This document shows, piece by piece, positions 52,666 to 63,565 of a stretch of DNA of 64,000 bases (its first letter is position 1; every line of letters starts with the position of its first letter). The notes under the pieces were generated by a model that saw only the letters and a program-made list of their open reading frames with translations, ran no database searches and was not told the origin of the DNA. The stretch comes from Ascidiimonas sp046199005 (GTDB lineage: Bacteria > Bacteroidota > Bacteroidia > Flavobacteriales > Flavobacteriaceae), in the NCBI GenBank assembly GCA_046199005.1, contig CP176050.1, positions 1,612,001 through 1,676,000 of the forward strand, read 5' to 3'. A program made the translations under genes and the position numbers.

Positions 52666-52673
52666 TATTTTTG
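52666..52673 (+). promoter_or_regulatory. -7 box of the ccsBA gene
   Basis: TATTTTTG is an exact TAnnTTTG box, 36 bp before the preferred ATG at 52709. A TTA-like -33 lies further upstream. This position excludes the upstream ATG at 52628 as start. Confidence 0.65.
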
Positions 52674-52708
52674 CACTCATATTTTTCAACTCCAAAGAAC
52701 GCGCAGAA

Positions 52709-55700
52709 ATGACAGATTCTCTGAAAAAGATTTTCTTCTCCACCAAATTAATGGCTGTATTATTTGTGACCTTTGCTGTGGCAATGGCGATCGGTACCTT
52801 CGTTGAGAATGAGTACAGTACCGAAACAGCCCGCATCTGGATTTACAATGCCTGGTGGTTTGAAGCAATTATGGTATTCTTTATTATCAATTTTTGCGGA
52901 AATATATTCAGATATCGCCTGTATAAAAAAGAAAAATGGGCGGTACTCACCATTCACCTCTCTTTTATTTTGATCATTTTAGGTGCATTTGTCACCCGAT
53001 ACATCAGTTATGAAGGAATGATGCCTATTAGAGAAGGTGAAAAAGAGAATGTTTTCTTTTCTCAGGAAACATACTTAACCGTTTTTGCTGATGGAGAAAT
53101 CAATGGTGAACCCAGAAGAAAAGTCTTGAAGGATGAAATTCTGGTCACCGCGGAAGGGATGGATGCAAGTCTGCCATGGAAATCTGAATTTAATGGAAAA
53201 CCTTTTTCGATACGTTATAAAGATTTTATTCCGCATGCCAAGGAAGGACTGGTGCTTAATGATAATGGTAAAGAATATCTAAAGATCGTAGAGGCTGGTG
53301 GTGGCTCACGACATGATCACTATTTGGAAAGTGGTGAAGTGGCTAGTATACACAATGTATTGTTCGCATTAAATAAACCAACTCCGGGAGCCATCAACAT
53401 CAATACTAAAGATTCCTTATACACGATTGAATCACCGTTTGAAGGTGATTTCATGCGCATGGCAGATCAATATAAAGGAGTGCTTGTAAAAGATAGTGTA
53501 CAACCCCTTATGCTACGTTCACTTTACAATACGGCGGGAATGCAGTTCGTAATACCAGAACCATTGGTGACCGGAACCTACGATGTGGTGCAAATTCCTC
53601 TCGAAGAACAAACTGATAATGATCTGGATGCTTTGGTTGTAGAAGTAATTACTTCAAAGGGAAGTGAAGAGGTAAAACTTTTGGGTGGACAAGGAACTGC
53701 TTCAGAACCTAAACAATTGAAACTTGACGGACTCGATTTTTATCTGGCCTATGGTTCAGTCAGAAGGGAACTGCCTTTTGCAATTAAACTTAATGACTTT
53801 ATCGCTGAAAAATACCCCGGTACAGAAAAGGGATATTCCTCTTATATGAGCAAAGTTACCGTAGAAGACGAACGGTCCTTCGATTATGATATTTACATGA
53901 ATCACGTACTGGATCATAAGGGCTATCGATTTTTTCAGGCTTCGTTTTCACCAGATGAAAAAGGTACCGTACTCTCTGTAAATCATGATTTTTGGGGTAC
54001 CTGGATCACATATATTGGTTATTTTCTTTTATACATAGGGTTATTGGGTATCATGTTCTACGGCAGAACCCGCTTCAAAGATCTGGCAAAATCCCTTGAA
54101 AAGGTAAAAGCAAAAAAAGCGGCACTTACCACGGTACTTTTGTGTTTGTTTACGTTGCATTCCTTCGGACAGGATGTACAAGAACATTCTGAAAATGACG
54201 GGCATGACCATCAATCCGGAGAGACTTTGCTTCCTTCAAAAGAAGAAGTAGCCGAAATTCTGGAAAGAACGTGGGTGTCTAAAGAGCATGCTGAAAAATT
54301 CGGATCGCTTGTAATACAGGATGATGGAGGGAGGATGAAACCAGTACATACCTTTGCTTCAGAATTAGTGCGTAAAATAAGCAAGCAGGATTCCTATAAG
54401 GACAAAAGCTCCATTCAGGTATTTCTATCCATGCTGCAAAGTCCCGCCGCCTGGTACAACGTAGATTTCATCTACATCACTAAGAAAAATGATAGTATTC
54501 GGGAAATTATTGGAGTACCAGAAGATCAGAAATTTGTAAAAGCTACCGATTTCTTTGACAAAGCAGGAAATTACAAACTGGCGCCCTATTTGGAAAGTGC
54601 TTATGCGACCAATACGCCTAATCAATTTCAAAAAGGATTTCGGGAATTTGATCTGAAATTAGGCTTACTCAACCGAACATTTTCAGGAGAGATCTTAAAG
54701 ATATATCCCTTACCGGAAGACGAGAACAACAAGTGGATCTCTGCGGTTGAATACAGAAGCGGGCAATATCCCATTCAGGATTCTTTATATTCTAATTTTA
54801 TTGATAAATCGTTACGGTTTTATTTAATGTCCTTAACCAGATCTAAAGCGACGGGAGATTATGAAACATCCGACAAACTGGTAGATGCTTTTAAACAAAA
54901 TCAATTAAAATTAGGCGAAGAGGTGATGCCTTCCGATAATAAGATCAAGGCAGAGATCCTCTACAACAAGGTAAATATTTTTGAGAAACTGCTGGTTTGG
55001 TTTATGATCTTTGGATTGGTCATGTTCATTGCCATTATCGCTCAGATATTTAAGGACATCAAACCCATTCGCTGGCTTATTATTTTCTGTAAAGTAGGTA
55101 TAGTGGTATTATTTCTTGCGCATACCGCTGGATTGGCATTTAGATGGTACATTAGCGGGCATGCTCCATGGAGTGATGCATATGAAAGCGTGATTTACGT
55201 AGCCTGGGCTACGATGGCAATGGGGCTTGCTTTTGGAAGGAAAAGTGATCTTACGATCGCTTCAACTGCATTTGTGACCTCAATTATCTTGTTTGGGGCG
55301 CACATGAATTGGCTGGATCCTTCCATTGCAAACCTACAACCTGTACTCAATAGCTACTGGCTTATGATTCACGTATCGGTAATTGTAGGGAGTTATGGTC
55401 CGTTCACACTTGGTATGATCCTGGGTATCACCGTATTATTACTCATGATTCTTACCACCAAGAAAAATAAGGTAAAGATGGATCTGACCATTAAAGAAAT
55501 TACGATCATTAATGAGTTGGCGCTCACCGTAGGACTAATTATGCTCACCATAGGCAACTTTCTTGGCGGACAGTGGGCCAATGAGAGCTGGGGACGTTAT
55601 TGGGGATGGGATCCGAAAGAGACCTGGGCGTTGATCAGTATTATGGTTTATGCATTTATCGTACACATGCGACTCGTTCCTGGACTTAGGGGTCGATGGT

Positions 55701-55909
55701 TTTTCAATTTCATGAGCATTGCGGCTTTCGCCAGTATAATGATGACCTATTTTGGGGTGAATTTTTACCTTACGGGACTTCATAGTTATGCCAGCGGTGA
55801 CAAGGTGATCACACCAACATTTGTTTGGTACAGCGTTGCTTTTGTGATTGTACTGGGAATGATTAGTTTTTGGAGGTATCGGATTCATTACAGTAAGAAA
55901 TCTGTTTAA
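52709..55909 (+). CDS. ccsBA: CcsBA (ResB-CcsA) cytochrome c biogenesis fusion
   Basis: The ATG at 52709 gives 1066 aa starting MTDSLKKIFFSTKLMAVLFV; 27 extra upstream codons precede the promoter. The N-terminal ResB-like part has three to four helices and a large periplasmic domain. The C-terminal CcsA part carries the haem-handling WWD motif GRYWGWDPKETWALISI at about 967-983. Between them is a long loop with a His-rich segment (HSENDGHDHQSGE). The fused system II machinery transports haem and attaches it to apocytochrome c in the periplasm. Fusion is usual in Bacteroidota. Confidence 0.95.
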   Translation: MTDSLKKIFFSTKLMAVLFVTFAVAMAIGTFVENEYSTETARIWIYNAWWFEAIMVFFIINFCGNIFRYRLYKKEKWAVLTIHLSFILIILGAFVTRYISYEGMMPIREGEKENVFFSQETYLTVFADGEINGEPRRKVLKDEILVTAEGMDASLPWKSEFNGKPFSIRYKDFIPHAKEGLVLNDNGKEYLKIVEAGGGSRHDHYLESGEVASIHNVLFALNKPTPGAININTKDSLYTIESPFEGDFMRMADQYKGVLVKDSVQPLMLRSLYNTAGMQFVIPEPLVTGTYDVVQIPLEEQTDNDLDALVVEVITSKGSEEVKLLGGQGTASEPKQLKLDGLDFYLAYGSVRRELPFAIKLNDFIAEKYPGTEKGYSSYMSKVTVEDERSFDYDIYMNHVLDHKGYRFFQASFSPDEKGTVLSVNHDFWGTWITYIGYFLLYIGLLGIMFYGRTRFKDLAKSLEKVKAKKAALTTVLLCLFTLHSFGQDVQEHSENDGHDHQSGETLLPSKEEVAEILERTWVSKEHAEKFGSLVIQDDGGRMKPVHTFASELVRKISKQDSYKDKSSIQVFLSMLQSPAAWYNVDFIYITKKNDSIREIIGVPEDQKFVKATDFFDKAGNYKLAPYLESAYATNTPNQFQKGFREFDLKLGLLNRTFSGEILKIYPLPEDENNKWISAVEYRSGQYPIQDSLYSNFIDKSLRFYLMSLTRSKATGDYETSDKLVDAFKQNQLKLGEEVMPSDNKIKAEILYNKVNIFEKLLVWFMIFGLVMFIAIIAQIFKDIKPIRWLIIFCKVGIVVLFLAHTAGLAFRWYISGHAPWSDAYESVIYVAWATMAMGLAFGRKSDLTIASTAFVTSIILFGAHMNWLDPSIANLQPVLNSYWLMIHVSVIVGSYGPFTLGMILGITVLLLMILTTKKNKVKMDLTIKEITIINELALTVGLIMLTIGNFLGGQWANESWGRYWGWDPKETWALISIMVYAFIVHMRLVPGLRGRWFFNFMSIAAFASIMMTYFGVNFYLTGLHSYASGDKVITPTFVWYSVAFVIVLGMISFWRYRIHYSKKSV

Positions 55910-56005
55910 ACGTTTCTCCAAACAACAAAGACCAATAGATCTCGTTATAGTACGAAAACAATAGTCATTCGTAAATTCTTAGCTTTTCTTTTCCATGGAA
56001 CTCTG

Positions 56006-56773
56006 GTGATTTTACTCACTGCGATCACGCAAATTGGTGGAGTGTTATGGTTGGTAACTATCATTATAGTTGCTGGCAATAAAAAGAATAAAGCCCTTAA
56101 AAGGTTTGTTGGTTTTATAATTTTGTATGCGATCTGTACTTTTTTGGTTGTTCCTTATGTGGCACCTTTAATGGGAAGAGAAAAAGTAGAAAATACGACC
56201 GGGGTCTCCGCACATTCTTTCTGGACTGTTGCTTTGAATCGTAATTATGTGAGACCATCTCTAAATAAATTGCTCCAGTATACGGCGCAGGAACTTCAAA
56301 AAAAATTTCCCGGAATCAAAATCGTGTATTTGGATGCTTCTTTTCCATTTTTAGACGGATTTCCCTTGCTGCCGCATCTCAGTCATAACGACGGTAAAAA
56401 GATCGATATTTCATTCATCTACAAGACAAGTAACGGCGCGATAACTAATAAAAAGCCTTCAATTAGCGGGTATGGTGTTTTTGTGAATCCTGAAAATCAA
56501 AAGTCGAGTATGACGAATACTTGTAAATCAAAAGGATACTTTCAATATGATTTTTCGAAATATCTAAGTTTTGGCACGATTAATAAAGATCTAAGGCTGC
56601 ATCCGGAAGCAACAGCGTTTATGATCACCCGGTTTGCAAGAGATCAAGCCACTGGAAAAATTTTCATTGAGCCGTATCTAAAAAGGCAAATGAATTTATA
56701 CAATGAGAAGATTCGATTTCATGGTTGCCAGGCTGTAAGACATGATGATCATCTACATCTTCAATTGAGATAA
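56006..56773 (+). CDS. Membrane-anchored MepA/LAS-type peptidoglycan peptidase-like protein
   Basis: The 255-aa protein has two N-terminal helices, then a soluble domain with the LAS metallopeptidase pattern. His124-x2-His127-x6-Asp134 (HLSHNDGKKIDIS) and H246-DD-H249-L-H251 (RHDDHLHLQL) match the zinc and catalytic residues of penicillin-insensitive murein endopeptidase MepA (SHxxG-D and GHDDHFH). It would cut peptide crosslinks in the periplasm. The start given is GTG; the frame is open upstream to about 55919 without ATG, and an ATT at 55967 could begin a longer first helix (IRKFLAFLFHGTLVILL), so the start is uncertain. Confidence 0.75.
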   Translation: MILLTAITQIGGVLWLVTIIIVAGNKKNKALKRFVGFIILYAICTFLVVPYVAPLMGREKVENTTGVSAHSFWTVALNRNYVRPSLNKLLQYTAQELQKKFPGIKIVYLDASFPFLDGFPLLPHLSHNDGKKIDISFIYKTSNGAITNKKPSISGYGVFVNPENQKSSMTNTCKSKGYFQYDFSKYLSFGTINKDLRLHPEATAFMITRFARDQATGKIFIEPYLKRQMNLYNEKIRFHGCQAVRHDDHLHLQLR

Positions 56774-56997
56774 TCAATCAATTACAGATATAACTTAGCT
56801 AAAATACCCGAAATTCCATGAATCAAGAGCAATACTTGTTGGAGCTGACATTGCTTTTTTAGAAATTGTTAAGGATATCTTAATGTAATCTTCAGGAATC
56901 ATGAATTAATACGCTCATTTATAGTATTTCTCATTCTTGTTGCTGCCTATTTTAATATCAAAAACCAATAAATAACAGTCTACCAAAAAGCAATCAA

Positions 56998-59900
56998 ATG
57001 AGAAAATACGGTTTGTTGTTCGTTCTTTTATTTGCCTACATCAATGTTTCAGCACAAGACACCTTTACTTATAAAAAATTAAAGGCTACAGATGTAAAGC
57101 AGGAAAAAGGAGCGCTCATAGGAAGTCAGGAAAATTCGGTAAAGAGTGAAGAAGAAACCATTCCGTCTGCCGCAAGAGGTGCAGAGGGAATCAGCGAAAC
57201 CATGGGAGAACTTTCCGTATCATTAACAGGAGGCGCGAATTATAAAATACCTATTGCGGTCCCTCCGGGAGTTCGCGGAGTGGAACCTTCTATAACCCTT
57301 ACTTATAATAGTCAGGGAGGGAACGGACAAGCAGGTTACGGGTGGAATCTTTCGGGTGTTTCAACCATCACAAGAATTCCTTCTACGAAGTTTCATGACA
57401 ATAATATTGATCCTGTAGATTTTGACAGCTCCGACCGATTTTCTTTTGACGGGCAGCGTATGATCTTAAAAAGCGGGACTCATGGGACCAGCGGAGCCGT
57501 ATATGAAACCGAAAACTACTCCAACGTAAAAATTACGGCTTATGGCACTTCTTATTTTGGAGCCGCTTATGGACCTGGATACTTTCAGGTAAAATACCCC
57601 GACGGATCCTATGCGTATTACGGATTGGGGGGTGATTCGCGTTCACGAACGGATTATGCCATTAGTTACTGGAGAAGTCCGCATGGGCTTTATATCCATT
57701 ATAATTATACTACTTCTGGTAATGGGCTTTCGATCAGTAAAATACGATGGGGAGGAAAAACCTCTTCCACTCATATGAATGAAATTCAGTTTGTCTACGG
57801 AACGCGTAAGCGATATGAACATTCCTATATAGGAGGTATGGCATTTGTGCGAACCAATTTGTTAAAAGAGATTCGGGTAAAAGGTAATAATGGGGTGGGT
57901 TACCGCAATTACCTACTCAATCACAATTATACTTCGCTGGGTTATGACCGTCTCATTAGTGTACAGGAGAAAAGCGGTGATAATACCCTTTCATACAGTC
58001 CAATAACCTTTAATTATACCGACACTTCCACATCAATTACGACCACTAATACTACCTATTCACTAACGGTTGGTAATATTGAGCAACGGAATGCTGAAGC
58101 TACTACATTAGACTTGACCGGTAACGGGAAAATGGATTTTGTGGTCTATCCAAAAACTTCTTCGCAGCGCAATAAGTTTTGGGTATTTAAAGATATTCAA
58201 TCGGGTTATCCTAATTACGGGTATGAAGTAAGTACCGGAAGTAGGTTTGAAGCACTTTTTTCGGTGAATTGGTTAACACATAACAATAAAGTACTGTCTG
58301 GGCAGGGAATTGCCATCGCTCAGAACTACGGATCTACGCAGGTAAAATTCAAAGTTTATTCAAACGGAACAGTAAATCCTATTTATTACCAGTATGAAAA
58401 GACCTGGAGCGCGCCCACCTATACCTCTACTTATACCTGCGGAAGCAGCAGTACCTATCGGGTAAATCAGGAATACATTTCAGGAGACTTTAACGGCGAC
58501 GGGTTGTCTGATATTATAGCAGTAAGCAAGCCGTATTCTTATTCCTATTGTTATCAGACCTTACCAGATCCTAATAACCCCTGTGGCTTCTTTGATGATC
58601 CATTTTTATCCAACTACGAAAAAACAGGAACGGATACCGAAGGAACTACAAAAGACAGAACACAGGTTGGTCCGCCAAGAGAAGATGCACGTATTCCTAT
58701 AGATGGTGGTTGTTGTGAATGTTCTTCCAGTAGCAGTGGTTCTGCCAGAGTAAGTTTCATCAACCTCGACAGAAGGCTTACCAGTGGCTTTGCAAACTCT
58801 GCAGGTTATCTTTCCGGATCCCTGGGGTCCAGCGATAAGCTTTACAGTGCTGATGTAAATGGTGATGGGAAGGCAGATATTCTTCATGTAAAAGCTGGTA
58901 GAGTTTATGTATACACTTTAAATAATAACAATTCTCTGCAACAGTTATGGAGTACACCAGATAGTAGAATTACCACCTCCAGACCTATCATGCTGGGCGA
59001 TTACAACGGAGATGGTAAGACAGATTTTATGACGCCAATTGCCAACAACTCCTATACGTTTGCAACTTTCTTGTCTACAGGCTCCGGATTTGTAAAAAGA
59101 GAGGCATCTATGTCTTTTCAGTACAAAGAGACCAACTGGAATGGAAGCAACGGAACCCTTTATGGGTATAATTTGATTCCGGTAGATATTAATGGCGATG
59201 GCAGAACAGACATTATAGACTATTCGACCACCACTTATAACAGTAGCAGCAATGGCACCCAGTACGTAAGAGTGCATAACAATACTTACACCACCCTTAC
59301 CAACGGTACTCCTAAATTTGTGTATTCGGGATATCGTTCACGTTATGGGAATCTGAAACATTTCCCGATTCCGGTTTTTATGTCTTCAGACAGACCTAAT
59401 GCGAGTCTTGATTTTGGCTCGATAAGTAATAATTGGGTCACCTCTTTTCAATTCTCCAAAGATCACCGGGAAGATGTGCTGCTGCGTTCAACCGTAAACA
59501 ATGGGATCACTCAAACCATTAACTACAATTCACTGGATGTAAATCAACAGGGTATAGATTATATGCCTGTGTATCAATATACGTACGATCGTACCTATCC
59601 CTATGCAGATATTCAGATAGCTCCATCCGTAAAGGTAGTGACAGCACTTCAAAGAATAAGAAGCGGGTCGCCCACCCTCAAACAGATCTATTCCTATAAA
59701 GGAGCTACAATCAATATGGAAGGTCTTGGTTTTCAGGGATTCTCTGCACTGGCACGAAGTAACTGGCATACCAGTAATTCGAACAGGATCTTTACAATGA
59801 CGAAGTACGACCCGTTGAAGCGCGGTGCGATTCTGCAAACCTATTCGGCACCCTACAGTATTAATTTTACATCGATACCTTCTAATTATATCACAAAATC

Positions 59901-62900
59901 TGATTATACTTACAGTTCTACACTCACAGCGAGCAAGGTATTTAAGATTAAAAACACTCAGCAAGTGAGTCAGAATAGAATTGAAGGAACTACCATTACA
60001 GAAACCTATATTCACGACGCTTACTACAACCCTACTAAGATCACTACCAACTATTCCGGTCAGGGAAGCACTGTAGTAGATCTTACCTATGCGAATAGTA
60101 CCGGAAGTACGTACTACATAGGTAGAACCACTAAAAAAGTCGAAACAAAGACGCAGGGCTCCAGTACGTTCAGAACAGAAGAACAATACACCTATTCCGG
60201 ATGGAATATGACTCAGAAGAAAGCAAAAGGAGATGGTACTTCCTTTAATACAGAGTCTTATAATTACGATTCTTTTGGTAATATTACCAGAAAAACAACT
60301 ACTACCTATGACGGGCTGAGCCGTTCATTAAATTACGAGTATGATTCCAGCGGAAGATTTCTCACGAAAGCTATCGATGTGCAGGGTTCTGCAGTAACCT
60401 ATTTGTACAATACCAGCAATGGAACCTTAACCAGAGAAACGAATGCGTACGGGCAGCAAACCAATTATTATTACGATGCCTGGTTTAGACCCACGAGAGC
60501 GACGGATCATCTGGGTAAAAATGTGTATACCAGTTACAGTGAAGATTCGAATAATTTCTATACGATCTCAACAAATGCCGATAATGGTGCAAATAGGACT
60601 GAGACCTACGATGCATTTAAACGACTGGTTAAGCAACGAAAAAAGAATGTGGTAGGGCAGTGGGTAGAAAAACGGTTTGAGTATGATGCTTTTGACCGAT
60701 TGCTGAGGGAGAGTGAACCTTTTATTGGCAGTAGTCCCACGCAGTGGAACACCAAGGAATACGATTTCTACGGAAGAATGACCAAAAGCACCGCTTATAC
60801 CGGAAAAGTTACAAATATTTCCTATTCAGGCTTAGTAACTACAGTGAATGACGGAACAAGAACCATCACCACTACAAAGAATACGCTTGGTAATGTAACC
60901 CGGGTAGTGGATCCTGGCGGGACTGTTAATTATACCTATTTCGCTACAGGTGACATGAAGACCACGAGCTACAATGGCAATACGCAAACTGTTGAGCAGG
61001 ACGGATGGGGTCGTAAAACCAAACTTACCGATCCATCAGCAGGTGTATTCAGATATGAGTACAACGGATTTGGAGAAACAACCAAAGAGATCACTCCAAA
61101 AGGGACTACCACCTATACGCACTCATCAACGGGTGTGGTTACCCAGAAAAAAATTGTGGGAGACGATACGGATATGACCATCAATTACACCTATAGTGGA
61201 ACGACTAAATTATTGACGAATATTTCACTTACAAACTCAGATGGAAACAACAGTACGTACGCATACACCTATGATAGTCAAAAACGATTGTCTACGGTGA
61301 CCGAAAATAATGCGTATGCACGTTTTATTAAAAGATATACCTACGATTCTTTTGGTCGTGTGTATACCGAAGAAAATGAAGCGAGACTTTTATCGAACAA
61401 TAAGTTTACTAAGAACAAGGTAAAAAAGACCTACTCAAATGGCGGACTTCGTACTTTGAAGGATTATACCAGCAATGAAAACCTCTGGACGCTTTCTGGT
61501 CAGAATGCACGTGGACAGATTACTTCATCATCTTCCGGTGTAGGGCTCACACAGACTAATACCTATAATTCTTATGGATATCTCACTCAGATGCTTACCA
61601 AAAAGGTAACTTTAGTGCCCATCGGAACGCCGGGTGGCGGTGTTGTTGAGCTTACTAAATTGGGCTATAATTTTAATGTACAACGAGGTATCTTAAACAG
61701 TCGTTCAAATAGTTTGTTTAACTGGAATGAGTCATTCACTTATGATAGTATGGACAGACTCCTGAATTTCAACGATAACAATGGCACCCGTTCTCATACG
61801 TATGATGCTCAGGGGCGTATAAAGAATAACAATCGTCTGGGAGATTATGTGTATAGTGGCAATTCATACCAACTGGCATCATTAACCCTGAATGGCACGG
61901 GTCAAAATCATTACAATAATTATACCCGGCAGCAGGCATCTTACAATGCCTTTAAGAAACCAGTAGAAATTTACGAACACGGTAAAGATCGCATAAGTTT
62001 TATGTACAGCGCGTTTCTGGGAAGGTCGCATATGTTTTACGGCGGCACCCAGAGCAATAAGCTGCAAAGACGCTATCGCAAACACTACGCTTTTGATGGA
62101 AGCATGGAAATTACGCATGATACCCAAACCGGTAAGACAACCTTTGTGAACTACGTAGGCGAAGACGCCTATGCCTCTCCCGCAATATGGAGATCTGAAC
62201 AAAGCAGTAGTACCAGTCAGAGTTATTTGTATTTGCAACGTGATTATTTAGGCAGTATTATCTCCATAACGGATAAAAATGGCGCTTTCAAAGAGAAAAG
62301 GCATTTTGATGCCTGGGGTAATATCGTAAAACTAACCAATGGTGCAGGAACTGCTATTTCGAATTTCAGCATTATTGATCGAGGATATACGGGCCATGAA
62401 CATCTGCAGGGGGTAGGGCTTATACATATGAATGGAAGGATCTATGACGCTGTGTTGCACCGATTTTTAATGCCTGATGACAATTTGCAGAATCCTTTTA
62501 ATTCACAAAATTACAACAGATATGCCTATGCGTTAAACAATCCTTTGATATTTACCGATCCAACCGGAGAATTCTTATGGGTTGCTTTTGCTGTTGGAGC
62601 CTTGATAGGAGCCATTGCTGGTGCAGCGGGCTACATTGCGAGTGCGATCAAAACAGGCAACTGGAGTTGGGGGCAGTTCGGACTCTCTATTTTAGGGGGT
62701 GCACTTATTGGTGGAATAAGCGGGGGAATCGCGGCCTCGGTCACGACGGTCACGACGACCGCCATACTAAATGCCGCCGCCGAGGCCTTCATTGCCGGCT
62801 TCCTGCCATCATTCGATGTTTCTGTAGGAAACTGGAGCTTCTCCATTTCACCTTCAGTGGCATTTGGAACTGGGAAAGGAGCGATAGGTATAGCAGGCGG

Positions 62901-63564
62901 CGTAGGTTACAGCGACGGTAAGCGATGGAGTTTTTCAGTGGGTGCTACCGCAAGCAAGGGTGGATCCTTTAGCGTTGGAGGAGGCGTTGGATATACCGGT
63001 AAAAATGGAGCGACCTACTCGGTAGGTATCACGGCCTACGGAGGTAAAAACAACCATAATCAATCTATTTGGTATGTGGGATACAACAAAGGCGACTTTA
63101 GCTTTAGAATGACGAATGATGCTTTTCTATCGGGTGATAAATTCAGGACAGCAGCTGCAGAGATCGGATTTGGAGATTATTCTTTCGGATTCAATCTGTT
63201 TACCACCGCACCACCTCCGGAAGAACATCATTCTCAGGTAGGAGGGGACAAAGACTACAAATCGCCTATTTACGGTGAAAACCTCACCAACGAAGCTGGT
63301 GAAAATATTGCCACTTATAGTGAAGGAGAAAGAGTGTTTGCGGGTATGTATATTGGCGTAAGAAGAGGGAATCATGTACAGCGACTCGGTATTGATATGG
63401 CGTTTGTTCAGGACCTGTTCCAGAACGGATTGCATCAAATGAAAGTACCTATTATTAATTGGGTTCCCATTGGAAGTCCGTACTTTAATACCAATAAAGG
63501 TTCAGGACCTAGTATTTTCCATCAGAATTATACCTATAATCCGTGGACGCTGTATTCGAATTAG
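56998..63564 (+). CDS. Secreted SpvB/FG-GAP/RHS polymorphic-toxin-like protein
   Basis: The 2188-aa protein has a signal peptide (about 1-20) and a SpvB-type domain (GELSVSLTGGANYKIPI, TLTYNSQGGNGQAGYGWNLSG). At least five FG-GAP/VCBS calcium-loop-like motifs follow (DLTGNGKMDF, DFNGDGLSDI, DVNGDGKADI, DYNGDGKTDF, DINGDGRTDI). About 700 residues of YD/RHS repeats precede the RHS core (about 1742-1859), which ends DPTGEF. The order is like Tc-toxin BC cocoons. The 329-residue tail has hydrophobic Gly/Ala helices, a Gly-rich beta part and a final 150 residues resembling bacterial toxin 23 (FLSGDKFRTAAAEIGFG). It is followed after 1 bp by a lipoprotein gene. Confidence 0.9.
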   Translation: MRKYGLLFVLLFAYINVSAQDTFTYKKLKATDVKQEKGALIGSQENSVKSEEETIPSAARGAEGISETMGELSVSLTGGANYKIPIAVPPGVRGVEPSITLTYNSQGGNGQAGYGWNLSGVSTITRIPSTKFHDNNIDPVDFDSSDRFSFDGQRMILKSGTHGTSGAVYETENYSNVKITAYGTSYFGAAYGPGYFQVKYPDGSYAYYGLGGDSRSRTDYAISYWRSPHGLYIHYNYTTSGNGLSISKIRWGGKTSSTHMNEIQFVYGTRKRYEHSYIGGMAFVRTNLLKEIRVKGNNGVGYRNYLLNHNYTSLGYDRLISVQEKSGDNTLSYSPITFNYTDTSTSITTTNTTYSLTVGNIEQRNAEATTLDLTGNGKMDFVVYPKTSSQRNKFWVFKDIQSGYPNYGYEVSTGSRFEALFSVNWLTHNNKVLSGQGIAIAQNYGSTQVKFKVYSNGTVNPIYYQYEKTWSAPTYTSTYTCGSSSTYRVNQEYISGDFNGDGLSDIIAVSKPYSYSYCYQTLPDPNNPCGFFDDPFLSNYEKTGTDTEGTTKDRTQVGPPREDARIPIDGGCCECSSSSSGSARVSFINLDRRLTSGFANSAGYLSGSLGSSDKLYSADVNGDGKADILHVKAGRVYVYTLNNNNSLQQLWSTPDSRITTSRPIMLGDYNGDGKTDFMTPIANNSYTFATFLSTGSGFVKREASMSFQYKETNWNGSNGTLYGYNLIPVDINGDGRTDIIDYSTTTYNSSSNGTQYVRVHNNTYTTLTNGTPKFVYSGYRSRYGNLKHFPIPVFMSSDRPNASLDFGSISNNWVTSFQFSKDHREDVLLRSTVNNGITQTINYNSLDVNQQGIDYMPVYQYTYDRTYPYADIQIAPSVKVVTALQRIRSGSPTLKQIYSYKGATINMEGLGFQGFSALARSNWHTSNSNRIFTMTKYDPLKRGAILQTYSAPYSINFTSIPSNYITKSDYTYSSTLTASKVFKIKNTQQVSQNRIEGTTITETYIHDAYYNPTKITTNYSGQGSTVVDLTYANSTGSTYYIGRTTKKVETKTQGSSTFRTEEQYTYSGWNMTQKKAKGDGTSFNTESYNYDSFGNITRKTTTTYDGLSRSLNYEYDSSGRFLTKAIDVQGSAVTYLYNTSNGTLTRETNAYGQQTNYYYDAWFRPTRATDHLGKNVYTSYSEDSNNFYTISTNADNGANRTETYDAFKRLVKQRKKNVVGQWVEKRFEYDAFDRLLRESEPFIGSSPTQWNTKEYDFYGRMTKSTAYTGKVTNISYSGLVTTVNDGTRTITTTKNTLGNVTRVVDPGGTVNYTYFATGDMKTTSYNGNTQTVEQDGWGRKTKLTDPSAGVFRYEYNGFGETTKEITPKGTTTYTHSSTGVVTQKKIVGDDTDMTINYTYSGTTKLLTNISLTNSDGNNSTYAYTYDSQKRLSTVTENNAYARFIKRYTYDSFGRVYTEENEARLLSNNKFTKNKVKKTYSNGGLRTLKDYTSNENLWTLSGQNARGQITSSSSGVGLTQTNTYNSYGYLTQMLTKKVTLVPIGTPGGGVVELTKLGYNFNVQRGILNSRSNSLFNWNESFTYDSMDRLLNFNDNNGTRSHTYDAQGRIKNNNRLGDYVYSGNSYQLASLTLNGTGQNHYNNYTRQQASYNAFKKPVEIYEHGKDRISFMYSAFLGRSHMFYGGTQSNKLQRRYRKHYAFDGSMEITHDTQTGKTTFVNYVGEDAYASPAIWRSEQSSSTSQSYLYLQRDYLGSIISITDKNGAFKEKRHFDAWGNIVKLTNGAGTAISNFSIIDRGYTGHEHLQGVGLIHMNGRIYDAVLHRFLMPDDNLQNPFNSQNYNRYAYALNNPLIFTDPTGEFLWVAFAVGALIGAIAGAAGYIASAIKTGNWSWGQFGLSILGGALIGGISGGIAASVTTVTTTAILNAAAEAFIAGFLPSFDVSVGNWSFSISPSVAFGTGKGAIGIAGGVGYSDGKRWSFSVGATASKGGSFSVGGGVGYTGKNGATYSVGITAYGGKNNHNQSIWYVGYNKGDFSFRMTNDAFLSGDKFRTAAAEIGFGDYSFGFNLFTTAPPPEEHHSQVGGDKDYKSPIYGENLTNEAGENIATYSEGERVFAGMYIGVRRGNHVQRLGIDMAFVQDLFQNGLHQMKVPIINWVPIGSPYFNTNKGSGPSIFHQNYTYNPWTLYSN

Positions 63565-63565
63565 A

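Noticed and set aside
52628..52708. 27-codon N-terminal extension of CcsBA
   Set aside because: It contains the TATTTTTG promoter box, and the family start matches the ATG at 52709.
62577..62921. 114-codon ORF in another frame within the RHS tail
   Set aside because: It is a shadow caused by Gly/Ala-rich codons of the main frame; Cys/Trp/Arg-rich composition is unlike a real protein.
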